Source: Epiperipatus broadwayi
Taxonomy: Eukaryota; Onychophora; Udeonychophora; Euonychophora; Peripatidae
Assembly: GCA_028023455.1 (NCBI GenBank)
Contig: JAQFVV010006629.1
Span: 498,001-562,000, forward strand
Direction: 5' to 3'
Length of the DNA: 64,000 nt
Of the stretch, positions 1 to 13,813 are shown piece after piece; positions within the stretch are counted from its first letter, which is position 1; every line of letters starts with the position of its first letter. Below the pieces are notes generated by a model, which searched no databases, had not been told where the DNA came from, and was given only the letters and a program-made list of their open reading frames with translations. The translations under genes and the position numbers were made by a program.

Positions 1-2236
1 TATTGCCTCATTATGTGTACAATATTATAGAAACTAATAAAAGATTTTCGTGCCTTTAAAAAGTGTTTTAAGTATTATCTGAATATGCTATTATAAAACA
101 GGATATTCAACATCTATATTTACTTAGGAATATTGCTTATCATATCCGTCTGCTCGCTATTTTGCTCACAAGATCGGATCAAACTGGGACGACTACAATA
201 AAATCTAATAGGAAAGAACGTTTGTTCATTGTTATCGACATATATAATATTGTAATACATTTTTTTTCTTACTCATGTGTTATGCAAGGATCAGGTTTTT
301 TTTTTATTATATGTTATATATTTTGTGATGCTATAAAATGTAATTAGTAAGGGTATAGAGATGCCCAAAAAGATATACATCTATCACATATATTTTATAT
401 TATCCGATCAAGGGAAACATAACGGTAAATATTATTTATTTGGGAGAAGGGAGAAATATTTATCTCTCACACTGCTAAAATAAATGTTAATATTATATTG
501 AAAGGGGAATAAACAGACCCGCACTTTCCAGAATTATACACTTCATGACATAATTGTTCTATTATATGAAATAATTTAATAAACTCTTTTCATTTCTTAA
601 TGTTGCCTATGAATGAAAATGTCCATTTTAAATACCAAATGTAAGTTGATCCATCATTACATGTACATGGCTTGCTATAACAAGGTATAATAATTATTTT
701 AAAATAATTAAGGGTTATTTTACTGAGATATTGATGGTTTGTTGATCAAACATTAACAGTTTATGCATTGTAAAATGGAATATTTATATTTCCACTTTTA
801 TTATTAGTGTTGTTTTACCTTGATATTATATTGATTAGAATTTGTAATAGCTTTTAGCTGTTGAGTTTGTGCTAAATATAAGAGCATCAGATATAATAAT
901 ATCAATATTGTGCATGGGATGATGGAGAATACCCCATTGCTGATTAAATGAAAGGATGATATTGTTGAGGCTGGTTAAGAGTTAGTGCGTAGAGCATAGT
1001 TAATTCCCAAGAAAGGATGATCCCATGGTCTGAATTCTATTTTACGTGACGAGGAACTGCCTGCACTTTTATACCAATGAAGGTATTAAAATTGGCCATT
1101 TTAGTATACAACTTTCATGTTGTTTTTAGTATATAACTTTCATGTTGTTTTTTAGTATACAACTATCATGTTGTTTGTTTTTCTTATGCAACTTTCGTGT
1201 TGTTTTGTAGAGCCTCCCCTATTGTTAGATCCTTCATGAAGTTAGAGTTAGTTTTCCACCGTGTATGGTGAAGCTTAGTATTTGAAAATCCAATAGCAAG
1301 GATAAAATAAGTTAGATTACAAGACACTGGTCTATCTATAGTGTTTGTTTAATTGGGATAGTGTCTTAATGATGATGTGTAATCATCATCAGTTTATAAA
1401 CAAACCGACCAAACTTAAGTGTTTGTAGAACTTCTACATAAAGTAGCAAGGGGTGTACATGGACAATGTGGATGTATCTTTATCAAGTTGTGATTCGCTG
1501 ATGGATCGGTAAGATCATTTAATTATTAAGTGGACATAGGCAATATTTTTGTGTCATATATGTATTTTAACTTATGATGTCTGTCCCACATCAATATAGT
1601 GAATCTTTTACATTAAATAATGATAAATTATTAATAGTCTTGCATATGGTAATTACCTTATCATATTTTAATAAATTAAATAGCTCCAATTTGAGATACT
1701 AAGTTAAAAATCCATTAATAGATTTAAAAGATTGCTTATCCCAAAGATTTATATACATTTTATTTTGTAATGTAAATAGTAGGATAATTCCACTAAGGTA
1801 ACTATCTTATTCTATAAGATAGAGTAATATTTAAAATATAGCTCACAATAATAGGGATACGAGGAATATCATTATTAGTTTGTCATTATACGTGTATAGT
1901 TAAGGGGATATCAAGTAATCCCCATCCCTGATTGTAGTAATGAAAGAATCTTGTTTCATGTAATGTATCTAACTAAAATGTAAATACTGTAAATAAATCT
2001 TGTTATGTTAAACATTTACTTAATTGTTACTAGTCTTATTGCTAATTAACATACACACCCAGTATTGTTGTTATTGCTATCGACATATTGAAACGGAAAT
2101 CTCCAATCCCTTTCCGTTTCACCATCAAACCTAATGACACTCTCATCTGTGCTAAGTTCGAACCTATTTGAATGTTAATAAATTTAAAATTAGTTCATGT
2201 CTGTCTAAACAGCATTATATATTTACGTGCGAACCA
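1..2236. other. AT-rich sequence without recognisable gene
   Basis: No exon or domain could be recognised on either strand. A stretch around 1015-1090 reads as a short open plus-strand segment resembling the tail of a retroelement polyprotein, but it is too short to assign. The 25-29-bp tandem array at 1101-1206 lies directly after it. Confidence 0.4.
1101..1206. repeat. Four-unit degenerate minisatellite (25-29 bp)
   Basis: Four successive units follow the pattern TTAGTATACAACTTTCATGT plus TGTTTT, with the last two diverged. Each unit contains a short dyad, CAAC...GTTG, around the TTTCATG core. Confidence 0.8.
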
Positions 2237-2273
2237 ACGCTATAATTAGATAGGATTAGTAAAATTATAGCGT
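2237..2273. repeat. Perfect 11-bp inverted repeat (small hairpin)
   Basis: Arms ACGCTATAATT (2237-2247) and AATTATAGCGT (2263-2273) are exact reverse complements around a 15-base loop. The function is unknown; it could be part of a degraded element. Confidence 0.6.
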
Positions 2274-2947
2274 CCTAAAATTATTTAATATTTCTAAAAA
2301 TGTTTATTATATTATTTAAGTTAAGAGTAAATTATTAATTTTGTTGTTTAATATTGTAATTTCGTATGTGGATATATAATCTGTGCTATATAGAAGAAAG
2401 ACATGATTTAAAATATGTAAAAGCCGTTATCTAAAAATACTATTAAATGTTTCTTTAAAATTGTTAAAAGATTTCTTGTTTTAAATATATTTCAGAGAAA
2501 AGTTTCTCGAAAATATATTTAAAAGCTATATCAAAATATATTTGTAAATTATTTTTAATAAATATGTTAAAAATGTTTTCGTTTTAAAAAAAATGTTAAA
2601 AGGTTGTTTTAAATAGAAAGAGTTTCTATGTAAGATTAAAAATAAAAGCTGGTCAAGTAATTAAAAGATTTTTGGTTGTAAACAAATGTCATTAACGACC
2701 ACACCTGGAATTCGTAAAAAGTAAAACTAGTTAAAAATTTACTAATTAAAATCCTCTTAGATAAGATTAAGTTATTTTTAAATATAAATTGGACAATTGT
2801 TTGCAACGAAAAATCTTAATTATAATAATAGCTTATGGAATGTTTCTAACATAAGTTATCTAAGATCTGAATTATAAATTGAAAAACACTTAATTAAATT
2901 CCTGAGTTTAGTGAGTCTTGAGGCGGGAGATTCCGATAAGGAAAACA

Positions 2948-2955
2948 TATAAATA
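2948..2955 (+). promoter_or_regulatory. Candidate TATA box (TATAAATA) of an LTR-like segment
   Basis: TATAAATA precedes a 22-bp tandem repeat and a GC-richer leader-like tract (3040-3260), the arrangement expected in an LTR or retroelement promoter. There is no paired LTR to confirm it, and the motif is common by chance in AT-rich DNA. Confidence 0.25.
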
Positions 2956-2960
2956 CTCTG

Positions 2961-3020
2961 TATTGTTAGAGCTAGAGAGCCATATTGTTAGAGAAAGAGA
3001 GCCATATTGTTAGTGAGAGT
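2961..3020. repeat. 22-bp tandem repeat, about 2.7 units
   Basis: Units begin TATTGTTAGAG and end GAGAGCCA (2961-2982, 2983-3004), followed by a partial third from 3005. It lies just downstream of the candidate TATA box. Confidence 0.75.
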
Positions 3021-3039
3021 TGTAGACAGTCTTCACAAT

Positions 3040-4335
3040 TGTTAAAGTTTAACATGTCCGGCTAAAAGCGGGCATCTTGTTGCTGTTACTCCGCGGGAGA
3101 ACAGGGTTTCTCTCGTCGAAATGCCTAAACCACCATCATGCCGATAGAAGAGACGAGCCTAACATAATGGGAAAGATGATGCCGCCCAGTCAAACTAAAC
3201 CAAACCAACAGCCAAGAACTTGCAGATAAATCATACCGGTACCGTTTTATTTTTCAAACCGCAGAGCTCTGTGTAATTCTGTGTAAATGTAAATAATATC
3301 TATATAAGTTAGCTAACTTTCTTTTAAAATAATGATAAAGCTAAATGTAACCAAAACTTAAATCCATTTAATTAACATTTTAAATATGTTAATTGCTATC
3401 CGAAATTTCATGTTTGTTAAAGTTTAAATAATCTGAGTAATTTATATTTTCCTTTCATTTAAAGTAAAGTATTTAGTTTAAAGTTATATCACTGCGGTTG
3501 TGTCTATATTTCTTTGCTTATTTTATTCTAATGCTTATTATATTTTATATGCCAAAATTTCGAAACAGTGAGCACTTAATTTCATGTATGTTTTAAGAAG
3601 ATATTATTTGAAAATCTTCGCGTAATTTATTTATAGCATCAACTTTCTGCGCTGTTTCGAAATCCTATTTTTTTTTATTATTTAAATGATTTAATATGTG
3701 AAATGTGGCTCTTTTATAATCAACCATTTAAAAAAACTTAACTTGATAAGTTTATTTAGAATTAAATTTAGCCTTGATCATATAAGTATATTTGACATTT
3801 AAATTCTTAAGTCCATAGAAATATACTTTTCCTCCTTAAATATTTATTATCTATAAGTAACTTAATAGATCGAACATGTCAAAGTACAGATGTAGTAATA
3901 TTCCCTTTAGTAGCATAGACATTTATTATCAGGCTACGCAAGAGTTGGTCCCAATTTGATAGAGCTAATATGCTATTAACTCGTATTTCATAGTATGAAA
4001 TATATTATTCTTTGCTTGGCGGATGTGATAGTATTTTATAAAATTATTCTCGTTTTGCTGCTATACGTATCTTAAGATGGAGCCTCGGCGTTGCCAGCAC
4101 ATCTTCTCTTATAGGGTAGAGCAGTAGCGAAGCCTGAGCCAAGGCCAGGTTAGCACGTAAGACCCCCGCCATTCCTGAACACAAATGTTCCTTTTCACGC
4201 AGCATTGCGATCGGTTACAGGGTACCGGCGTTTGTCACAAGAACCCTGAAATTATTTCATCCATCCGCAGAGCGACTTTTCCTATTATTGTTTACCTGTG
4301 CCACCTTAACATAACGCTTTCAGCGTTCTGAAATT
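3040..4335. other. Two GC-richer islands, likely retroelement leader or LTR remnants
   Basis: 3040-3260 and 4075-4335 are much less AT-rich than their surroundings and contain no long open frame. Such islands in AT-rich DNA usually belong to LTR retrotransposon leaders or LTRs. I could not pair LTRs or find Pol domains nearby, so the assignment is inference. The stretch between them (3261-4074) shows nothing recognisable. Confidence 0.3.
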
Positions 4336-7300
4336 TTCTCTCGAAAGCCATGTTCGATCGATCATTACTTGAGCTGGTTTATGCGCTCGTTATTAAATTA
4401 TATTGTATGTTTTAGTAAATGAATTCATGATCAAAGTTTAATATAATTATTTATATACCAGCCACAAATGTAATAGGATTTGGCTTATCGAGATTTGTAG
4501 ACATAACGTAGTGATTAATTATGTATTAATTGAAAAGCATTTATGAAAATTAAATGAAAGTATTTATCTAAAGCTATTTTGAATTGTATAAAAATTATTT
4601 ATATAAAGCTATTTATAATTGTATATAAAAAGAGAATGTGTTCTCTTATCCACCCAATGTTTGTACATTTGATGCTGAAATGTGTAAAACTGATCAATTT
4701 CATGCCATTTGTAAATAAATATATAATTAATTTAATGTATTTCGTTCTCTGTTTCGTTATTGATCTAATTCAATCCAATTCTAATTACTATTTATAGTCT
4801 ATATATGTGAAAACTATGCATTAGGTTAAATTAAATTTAGTGATATTTTAGTCAATTAAGAACCTTTCTTTTAATTATCAGAGTCTCATTGCTTCTCCGT
4901 GACCTATGTCGGCCGTGTGGAAAGAGGTATACTACGTGTAATTTCAAGGTGGTCATTCGTAGGGTCTTGAGTCTTGGAATCCTGGCTTACGAGTTGAAGT
5001 GCGGAAATCATCATCGATCAAGAGTGTATAAGTTGCTATATGTTGGTATATCAGAGTAAATTTTGCTAAGCCCTCTCATTTATAAGTATATCTAGGGCCA
5101 CATTATTTAATAATCAAAATGTTGTTAACCTAAAGTATATATTATTTCAAGTTATGTACTAAAGATTAAACACTTAATATTGGATTAATCAGTTTATTTG
5201 GACTTGTGGATATTATTCACTGATCTTGATCACATTGTTACTACTTATTTAAGAGAAAGAAGTTAGTAAGTTATTGTTTAGCAAGTGAAAATTATTCCTA
5301 CATATGGAAGCTTACAGTTTATAATAATTAAGGAATTTATAAAGTTTCTCTGAAATTACTAGAAATGTTTGTTAATTTAATTTTATATCAAGAACCGTTT
5401 TGTGCATTATATTTGGGTAGTAGAAAAATCCCTCTCACTGACCCAAGTATATTTTGTATAATAGTCTTTAAGATTATAATATGAACCCTGAGAAGAATAA
5501 ATTATATTAATTTGAAACGTAGAATCTGAGTTTATGGTAGATTTTAAATTTAGTTGTGTATTATAGTTGGATCGGAGTTATGTACATTCACTGTTGTGTA
5601 AAAGTCAACCAAATTTTAAAATATCAATTGCTTCTTTATCTGAAATATTTATAGCATGTTTTGACTTTATAGTGAATATTCTGGTTTTGCTGAGCTTGAA
5701 ATCCATATTTGATTTAGTTGTTTCATTATCATTTAATTCAATATCAAATTTAGAGTTCATATCATCTTTCATCATCATCATTTTCTCATCTGTCATTTCA
5801 ATTTTCCTTTGCTCTCCTTTCATCCTAATTCTTCATCCTAATTAACTCACCATTCAATAGCTCTTATTCCATTATCATCTTAATCATCCATTAACTTTTA
5901 TTCTACCATCATCTTAATCATTCATTATTCTGATACATATTCATTCCTTTTCTCTTCATTCTCAGACTTATTTCATTTATTATTTAACTTCTATTTATTT
6001 ACCTCACCCATTCCGTCATCTATATCCTAATTTCCTTATTGCTTAATTTGTATTTTAACTTCATATTCAGTCCATCGATCTAATCATTATTTATTTATTA
6101 GTTTGGTAAAGATTAAGTTCATTTCACAATATTTTGTTTGTTTACTTATTTGTGGATTTTGAGGCTGGTTTGACCAGAAGTTATTACTTACCTTGTAATC
6201 TTCTCTAAGTATAGTTTCATGTGAGTTTAGCCAATAAGGAAATTTTCTTTTTGGTTTAACACATATTTTTTTTTAGATGTATATTCTAGACTCGGTTAGG
6301 TTGAGTGTTGAAGCAGAGAGGTTAGAAGAAGGTATACTCTAGATTAATATAGACAAAGGTTACATTGGAATTAGACACCTAAAAACATGCATAGTGATTC
6401 ATTTATGAGTACGGTATATGATGGGGAAGGTTACAATATATATATATATATTTAAACTGATATAATTGTGTAATAATAAATTTGATATGTGTTAAGAATA
6501 TGAAAATATTAATTGAGAGAGATAAAAATAAAAAAGTTAAATTGCCATTTTTGTATATAAATGTTTAGTTTAAAAGTATGATTGGAAATTAAAATATTAC
6601 CAAAAAAAGAGAAAAGCATTCTTAACAATAGAAACACAAATTTTTTTAAAGATTTAATAGAGTACAATGGAGCTGCTATATTTTGTTTCAAATCCCCCTT
6701 GTGTACATCATACTTTGCTTATAGTAGATTCCATTTTGTTGATAAATTTGATTACAATATAATATTATTGTTTACTGAATTGCAAGAATACAGATTTTTC
6801 AACCATCACATATAGATAATGGAATTTTTTTTATATATGTATAGTATAAATTTATAAATGAAGATATAGAATAAACAGAATTTTAGAAAAGTCAATATGG
6901 TTATTAATAATAAATTGAGGGAACACATTTACATACATATTTGCTGTCTGTATAACCATTTATTCAAAAATAAAAATTTACTGTACCATTTTTTTTTTAA
7001 TAAAATGAATAATGAAAAGCATCAAACTTTCATTGCAATTAAACAAGCTTTGAACAATAATGTTTTTCTTTAGTAACTTTTTTACCCCTATGGTAGTATA
7101 ATAGCAGTCTCATTATCAGCAGACTAAGACTTTTCTAATTGTTTTGATGTTTTCATTTAAACTTTTTGATGCAATACAAAGTTGTTTTATAGTTTTTTTC
7201 TGCCATTATTAAATTAAAAACTTTCATTTTATTGCTTAAAATATATATATTATGAATTTTTTAAATTTCATAAAATTTTTAACTTTATGCTTATAAACCA

Positions 7301-7953
7301 TTTTATTATATGACATATTGTATTACATCAAAATTTGGTGATGATAAAATAAATGAAGAATTACAAGTATGTGCTTTCAACTTAACCAAAAGAAATGTTA
7401 TTAATAAATGTGATCATGGAAAGTGCTAAGACAGAAAAATGACTGTTACCATATTATAAATTTATTAAATTTATGAATTTTAATGTCAAAAGCAAGTAGT
7501 TGATGTAATTTTACCATAAAAGTTGCTTTGAAGCTTCTAATTTTTTAGTTTATGAGTATATAAAATATTAAATGAAAATATATAGTTTTCTCTGTGAGTC
7601 AAAAAATTAATGAAAATCAAACGATTGATTCTATGAAGTGAATTGTCTTATTAAATCTTTTAATAACTCCTTATTTCACCCTAATGACTTAAAAATTAAA
7701 GAAATGCTCATTATACAAAAGATTTTCTAGAAAACATTCATAAAGAAAAAGTAAGTAAGTAAAAAAAAAAAAAGTCTAATGCAAATATGTATTAAGTTTG
7801 AATTTATATATTGTATTTAGTTTGTAAAGAAAAATTTTATTATATATTTTCTTTCTTTTGCAAATTATTTCCATTGTGACTAATGATTTGGTGAAAAATG
7901 TATACTAAAGGCAGAAATTGAGAAATATTGACGATTTTATGTAACTCAATATA
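4336..7953. other. AT-rich sequence; degenerate TCATC-rich tract at 5690-5990
   Basis: No gene was recognised. From about 5690 to 5990 the plus strand is pyrimidine-rich, with repeated TCATC/TTAATCATC words. The minus strand of 5605-5823 is open (72 codons, Met/Asp/Lys-rich), but this looks like a consequence of the simple-sequence composition rather than a conserved protein. Confidence 0.4.
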
Positions 7954-8989
7954 CACCTGGGTCTCGTTTTATGTGGTAGATAGGTTCCACAGAAAACCCG
8001 CATTAAAAAAAATCGCACAAAAATAGACTTAATTTACCTTGAAAAATGGGGGATCGGTGCTGTAATTTTCAAAATTTGCATAAAAGCAAAGCAACAAAGA
8101 AAAATTACTTTAAAATTCGCATTAAAAAAATAAGCAAATAAAGTATGACTAATAAAAAATTTCAAATATTTGAAAAAAAATGGTACATGACAAACTTTTT
8201 TTACTTTTTTTTTATTAACTACAGTATTTAATTTGACATTTTTTCATAGGTATTTTTGACAATATGCGGTTCGTTTGTAAACTGATAAGAAATCAGATTC
8301 GTCAATGAGATGTGATGTAGCTTCTCCTTGAACGAAGGCAAGAATCTCTCAGCAATTGCCCAGAGAAACTTGTTTGCCACTTTATTTTCCATTCCCCACT
8401 CTAAGTTTTTCCATATTCTGCTCCATCCCACTTTCACAAGTGCCAATTTCAGTCTTGTGCTGTGTTAATGGTTTTCTGTTGACAACTGATTTTTACTACT
8501 GAAATAAATTTTAAATGTTCACATTTTGTTTCTATATTAAAAAAATGAAATCACAATCAAAGCAAAAAGCTTATACATTATCATTAGAAATATTATTTTC
8601 AGTTTATAAAATCTTCGTTATTTATTTTAAAAATCTACATTATTTATTTTTGTTATACCTAACAAAATATGTTTTAAAAGTTTAAAATTTTTGAATATTT
8701 ATTGTGATATTTTTATATGTAAGTATAAATCTATTATTATTATTTACTCATTAGTAGAAGTAGATTATTTATTCTAAATACAGCTTCAGGCCATATTCAC
8801 ATTAGCTGCTAATATAACGTTATATTTTTGAAAGAAAAAAAAGTATTTCAAGTCAAAATAAGTTATTAATAATTTAAATTTTTTGATATCTAATAAATAT
8901 AGTGAAATATGAAAAATATTAAGAAGAAACATGAATCGCATAACTTCAAAATCGCATTAAAATAATCCGCACAAAACGAGACCCAGGTG
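7954..8989. mobile_element. pogo/Tigger-like non-autonomous DNA transposon, copy 1
   Basis: Terminal inverted repeats start CACCTGGGTCTCGTTTTATG on the left, and their reverse complement (CGAGACCCAGGTG) ends the right side. Both ends are flanked by TA (7952-7953, 8990-8991), as expected for a Tc1/mariner/pogo target-site duplication. Sub-terminal words such as TAGGTTCCACAGAAAACCCGC and ATGGGGGATC resemble Tigger-type termini known from other animals. No transposase frame survives; a 72-codon minus-strand frame at 8228-8446 has no recognisable domain. The element is 1036 bp and lies in the opposite orientation to the copies at 22.3 and 59.0 kb. Confidence 0.85.
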
Positions 8990-8991
8990 TA

Positions 8992-11607
8992 CACAATTTA
9001 AATGTATTATGCAGATTATTTAGTTTAGACAATTAAAGTTTAGACTAGTTGAACACTGGGATCCTTTAGCTATAAAATTGAATTTTGTGTAAAGCTATAT
9101 ATATATATTATAAAAGAAAACATGCATATGCTCGGGGTTACAGCCTCAGTAAATATTACTTACGTAATCAATGTGCGTTTAATAAATTTATAATTACAAC
9201 TATAGTTTATAAGCAATTAAATAAAGAAAACAATTCAAGGTCATATACGTGTAATAGAAATATATTTATTTTTGTTTTAAATAAATGTAGAATAAATGAG
9301 TCATTTATTTATCAAAATTAAAAATAATATTTTTAATTTAAATTATTATCAGATAACAACAATGCTCTATTAAAATCAGAAGAAAGAATTCACTTGTTCA
9401 AAATTAAACCATCTTGCATCCATTGTGATTTCTCTGGCTTGCACTGAGTGGCACTACTATATGGAGAATTTTGCCTGTTTTATGTTCAAAATTAGTGTTT
9501 AAAAATATAGACTGCATTGTTTGTTACTATAGAGACAAATGATTTTCAGAATGAAGAACACATACTTTCTTTTCTTTAAAAAAGCTTCATATTTTAACAT
9601 TACCTTATCTTGAGATATTATTTTATATAGCGCTATGTTTTTTATGTACTAGTAATATCTCATTATATATGTTTAATTTCAACTAAAGATTGACGGTTCA
9701 TAAATTGTAAAGATTTCGCAAAGTGTCATTCGTTCAAACATAACAAATATAATTTAAAGTGATCATGTAACACCTCATGCTCTTATTTCCACACACTTAA
9801 GATTTGCCCATACATAAAACTTTGGGTCGAAAGAATGGGTGGATTCATTGCATTCTTTCTAAAATACTATATCTCGTGTCTGGAAAAATTGAGTATTCGT
9901 TTATAATTTATCTTTAAAGTGCATGTGCATTGGCTTAATCGCTAATATTACTATTACCTTATCTTATAAATGAATTCTGGACTTGCAGCAAACAAAATGT
10001 ATTGTGAGTAGAATAACTTTAGAAAGGAAAGGGGCATGAGGTCCTCTTTATTTGGTGTTGATGATTTAAATGGAATGATTAACAACAATATGCTATGCTG
10101 ACCACCATGAGTCTAAAATAGCAAAATCTACTAGGATTGTAATATTGATGAATGAAAACAATTGGATAATATTCAGGGATTAAAATATCTATGGGACCTT
10201 ATGCATGTAGATGCTAGTCAAGATGCCAAAGGAAATGCTGCAAAATAAGAAAGTACAATTGAAGTTTTATATACACTAACATTAACAGATGCTCATAAGA
10301 AAAAAAAATCACTTACCGTCAACAATTTAAAATAAAAATGGTAAATGTTATAAAAAAATTTTTTCTAAATTATAATATTAATTGCAATTTGCATAACTTA
10401 ATTTTAAAATTATAAATAGCTTTATAAAATTTTAATTAATATATATAATAATAATATTAAGAATTCTCCCTATATTTTATTTGCTTAAAAGAGAATTTAT
10501 AGTTAACCCTTTTTCGACTATAGTTATTGATAATTTTAATTATACATTACATATATTGAATTATACTATAGCAATAGTGAATTATAAATGAACTATACGT
10601 GATGTTAAATTGCTGTTATAAATTATTCATTATTCTAACCACCACAAATAAATGAATGTTTATCTTAATAAATATATGTTATTGTTATTAACCTAGTTGT
10701 TTTGATTTAGTATTGCATGAACCATTATACAACTATTTTACCTTGCCCTATAGTATATTCCAGATGATATTTCACTACTCAGTAAAACAGTTAATAAATT
10801 TTATTTTCTTTATCTAACAAGAGTATTGTGGATTTATTGGTGCTTTTTATAAATTTATGAGTCCATTGTACATGTAGATATGAATTATAAAGCCATTTTT
10901 ATTTATTCATTATATTTTAAATTGTCCAAGTATAACGTTTACTATATTTAAATTGTCCAAACATGTAATGCATTTATTTTGCAGGCCAACTAGTCTTACT
11001 GAGTTATAATATTTTCAATACATTTGTGTTTACCTAATCTGAGGGCATTTACTGATAGTCTGTTCCATTTATGATATTAGTCGACCAGCATGATGAGGAG
11101 TATATTATTTTATACCATCATTTTGGCTTGTCAAAAGGACATATTCTACTTATGAGATAGTACTCGAATCAATAAGCTATTCAAAACAGTCAAGTTTGTC
11201 TTATTTTGTTCATTATTAGAATATTATTTTTCATTCACAGTTGACTCTTCCAACAAGGAAATATTACTATTCATGAGACAATGTTGCTTCATTAGCATTG
11301 TTATAGATTTTTATTAATAGAATAATTTTCCTTCATAATATATATATTACTGTTGAATGTTTTTTTTAATATATTAATTTTGTAGAATATATATATATAT
11401 TAAATAAATAATGTATATCTTTATTTATCTTAAGTAATTCTTTTTCTTTTATGTCCTTATGTTTTCTTTTCTTTTTTTCTTTTTACAGATGTTCTAATTA
11501 TTTTAAAATTTTAATTATTTATCAGTGTGATTAAATATGTTATTTAATTATTAAATAATTTTTTTGTTGTTGCTTTTTAAAAAAAAAATTAAAAATTATC
11601 AAATATT
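8992..11607. other. AT-rich sequence with one foldback-element fragment
   Basis: No gene was recognised. At 9410-9487 a fragment containing GGCACTACTATATGGAGAAT and TTTTGCCTG matches the terminal part of the foldback family found intact at 45,869-46,048. The remainder is low-complexity. Confidence 0.45.
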
Positions 11608-12365
11608 CATCATCATCATCATCATCAACCATTATCAATCCACTGCAGGATGAAGGTCTCTCCAAGTTTAATCCATCTTCTCCGATCTTTAGCTTCTCTT
11701 TTCCACAACACCCCTGCACATTTTTTTATTTCATCCATCCATCTCACATGTTATCTCTTTCTGGGTCTTTTACAATCTCTTGGAATCCAGTTTAAAATTT
11801 CAATTGTCCATCTATTATCATTTCTTCTAGCAATATGTCCAGCCCAACTCCATTTCAATCTTTTAATTTTTTCAATAAGGTCAGTAACACCTGTTTGTTG
11901 TCTTACCCATACATTGCGTTTTCGATCTCTTCTTGTTACTCCCAACATACATCTCTCCATACTCCTTTGAGTGGTCTGAAATCTCTGTATTGCTCTTCTA
12001 TTAAGTGTCCAAGTCTCAGATCCATAAGTAAGAACTGGTAAAACACATTTGTTAAAAACCATTCTTTTCAAAGACATAGGCATATTTCCTTTTAGTATCA
12101 AGTTATTTCTACCAAAAGCACTCCAACCAAGCTTAATTCTATGATTAATTTCCTCCATTATGTTTCCATCTGTATTAATAATCTGACCAAGGTATTTGTA
12201 ACTGTTAACTTCTTCTAATTCTTCATAATCAATCTTTATTTTCATACTTTGAGCAAATCGATTAAACATTACTTTAGTCGTTTTAACATTTATCTTTAGT
12301 CCTACTTTTCTACTTTCATCTGCTAACTCCTGCAATATTATTGTAAACAGTTATTTTTGCATATT
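11608..12365 (-). mobile_element. RTE-type LINE fragment, copy A (5' truncated)
   Basis: The minus-strand open frame 12,335-11,751 encodes the C-terminal third of a non-LTR reverse transcriptase. Visible features are KTTKVMFN, YKYLGQIIN, VLPVLTYGSETW, MLGVTRRDRKRN and WAGHIARR, typical of RTE-clade ORFs. Beyond it the frame runs on (with a break) through RWIKLGETFILQW-like codons to the 3' end. That end is a (TGA)n microsatellite tail, written as CAT repeats at 11,608-11,629. RTE elements characteristically end in short microsatellites and are 5' truncated, as here near 12,365. Confidence 0.85.
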
Positions 12366-13813
12366 TCATCTTTTAATATCTGATAATGTAAAATCATAAG
12401 TGTAGATGTTACAAACATAAAGTTATGCATTCAAATCTTGTCAACTAAAAATTAAGTTGTGGTAGAATTATGAATGAGAAGGTAGTAAAATTTTAAATAT
12501 CTATTAAAAATAAACTCCATGTAACTAAATGTGATAGTCATTGGGTCAAGATTCTCCTCTCAATAGTAAAAATAAATTTAGCACTATTACATTTATTACA
12601 TATTATGTATTAAGGGGGCATTGAGAGTGATTGAAGTGCAAATTACTACTGATTATATCATTATATGTACTTATCTTTATTATAGTTCATTCTAATATCA
12701 GTATGGTTGTTTTTTTGTTTTGTTTTTCATAATTTTTTGTTGTTGTTGTTGTTGTTGTATTCTTATTAAACTTTTACATTATCATTTTTTAAGAATCCTA
12801 TAATAACTCTGCCTATAGCATTATAGACTCAAAATAATTAAAATGGTGAATGTTTATCGAGACTCCTTAAGATAATATAATATTTCATTCTAAAGAAATA
12901 CATTTGTAAAATTGGTAATTTATTGAATGTTAACAGCAATTTGAAGCTGTCTAATATTGTATTTGTGACTTATTATTTCCATTTTTCTAAATGATTTTTT
13001 TTATTAATTACCTTTTTTATATAAAGCTAGTTGTTTATAAAAGTGTACTGTCTTTATTTATCAGATCATTTTTATTTATTTATTTTTCCATTAAGTAATG
13101 CTCTCATTACCTATGAGTGTGCAATGCCTTATTCACCAACGATGAAGATTTTATTATATTTCAATTATTTTTTTATATTTATTGCCTATTTATAGAGAAA
13201 AAATCATCTGATTGGTTCAATTTATCTTAGAAGAAATTATATTATCTTAAATCTAAAAATACCAAAATATGTATTAACTAATATGGAACAGATAACTAAT
13301 TTGCTATGAACCAGATATTTAAAAATCAAACTATGTCATTAAACTCTATTAATTTTATTTAAGTATTTCAAATTAATTTTTTATTTTGGATTATTTATTT
13401 TAATTTCTTTTTTTATTATTATATGTTTAAACTTTATCATTAACTATTAAATCCATTTGTATGTATGTATTTGTCACTTCTGTAAAGCTTTTCTGCGTTT
13501 TACATTTTTTTGATTTTAATTATCTTTTTTATTATTAATTTCTATCATCATCATTATTATGATGATGATGTTTCAAAAAAAAGAAACTTTATTCAGACTA
13601 GAAGAGCAGGTTACATTAATACTTTCGTATACATATGTTTACATTGACATTTCTGAGGATTATGTATTGTGTCTATCTAAATTCTTTACAAGTCATTACA
13701 GATATAAACTGGGTGAGTGATGGATTGTTTGTTTTAAGTTATAATCCTAAATTTATATGACCTCTTAGTTTTTTTTTAAATTCCATTGGTTTTCTTTGAA
13801 TTGTTTCTTATTT
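12366..13813. other. AT-rich spacer between two LINE copies
   Basis: No gene was recognised. A (GTT)7 microsatellite lies at about 12,737-12,757 and a short CATCAT/GATGAT palindromic microsatellite at about 13,544-13,570. Confidence 0.5.

Noticed and set aside
5605-5823. 72-codon minus-strand frame rich in Met, Asp and Lys
   Set aside because: It lies over a TCATC-rich low-complexity tract, which creates such composition automatically; no conserved motif or splice context.
8228-8446. 72-codon minus-strand frame inside pogo-like copy 1
   Set aside because: The corresponding stretch in copy 2 is not open and shows no transposase motif, so it is probably non-coding interior.
11608-11629. CAT-repeat array considered as a stand-alone microsatellite or regulatory array
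   Set aside because: It is the 3' tail of the minus-strand RTE fragment, matching the family's known habit, and copy B ends in the same way.
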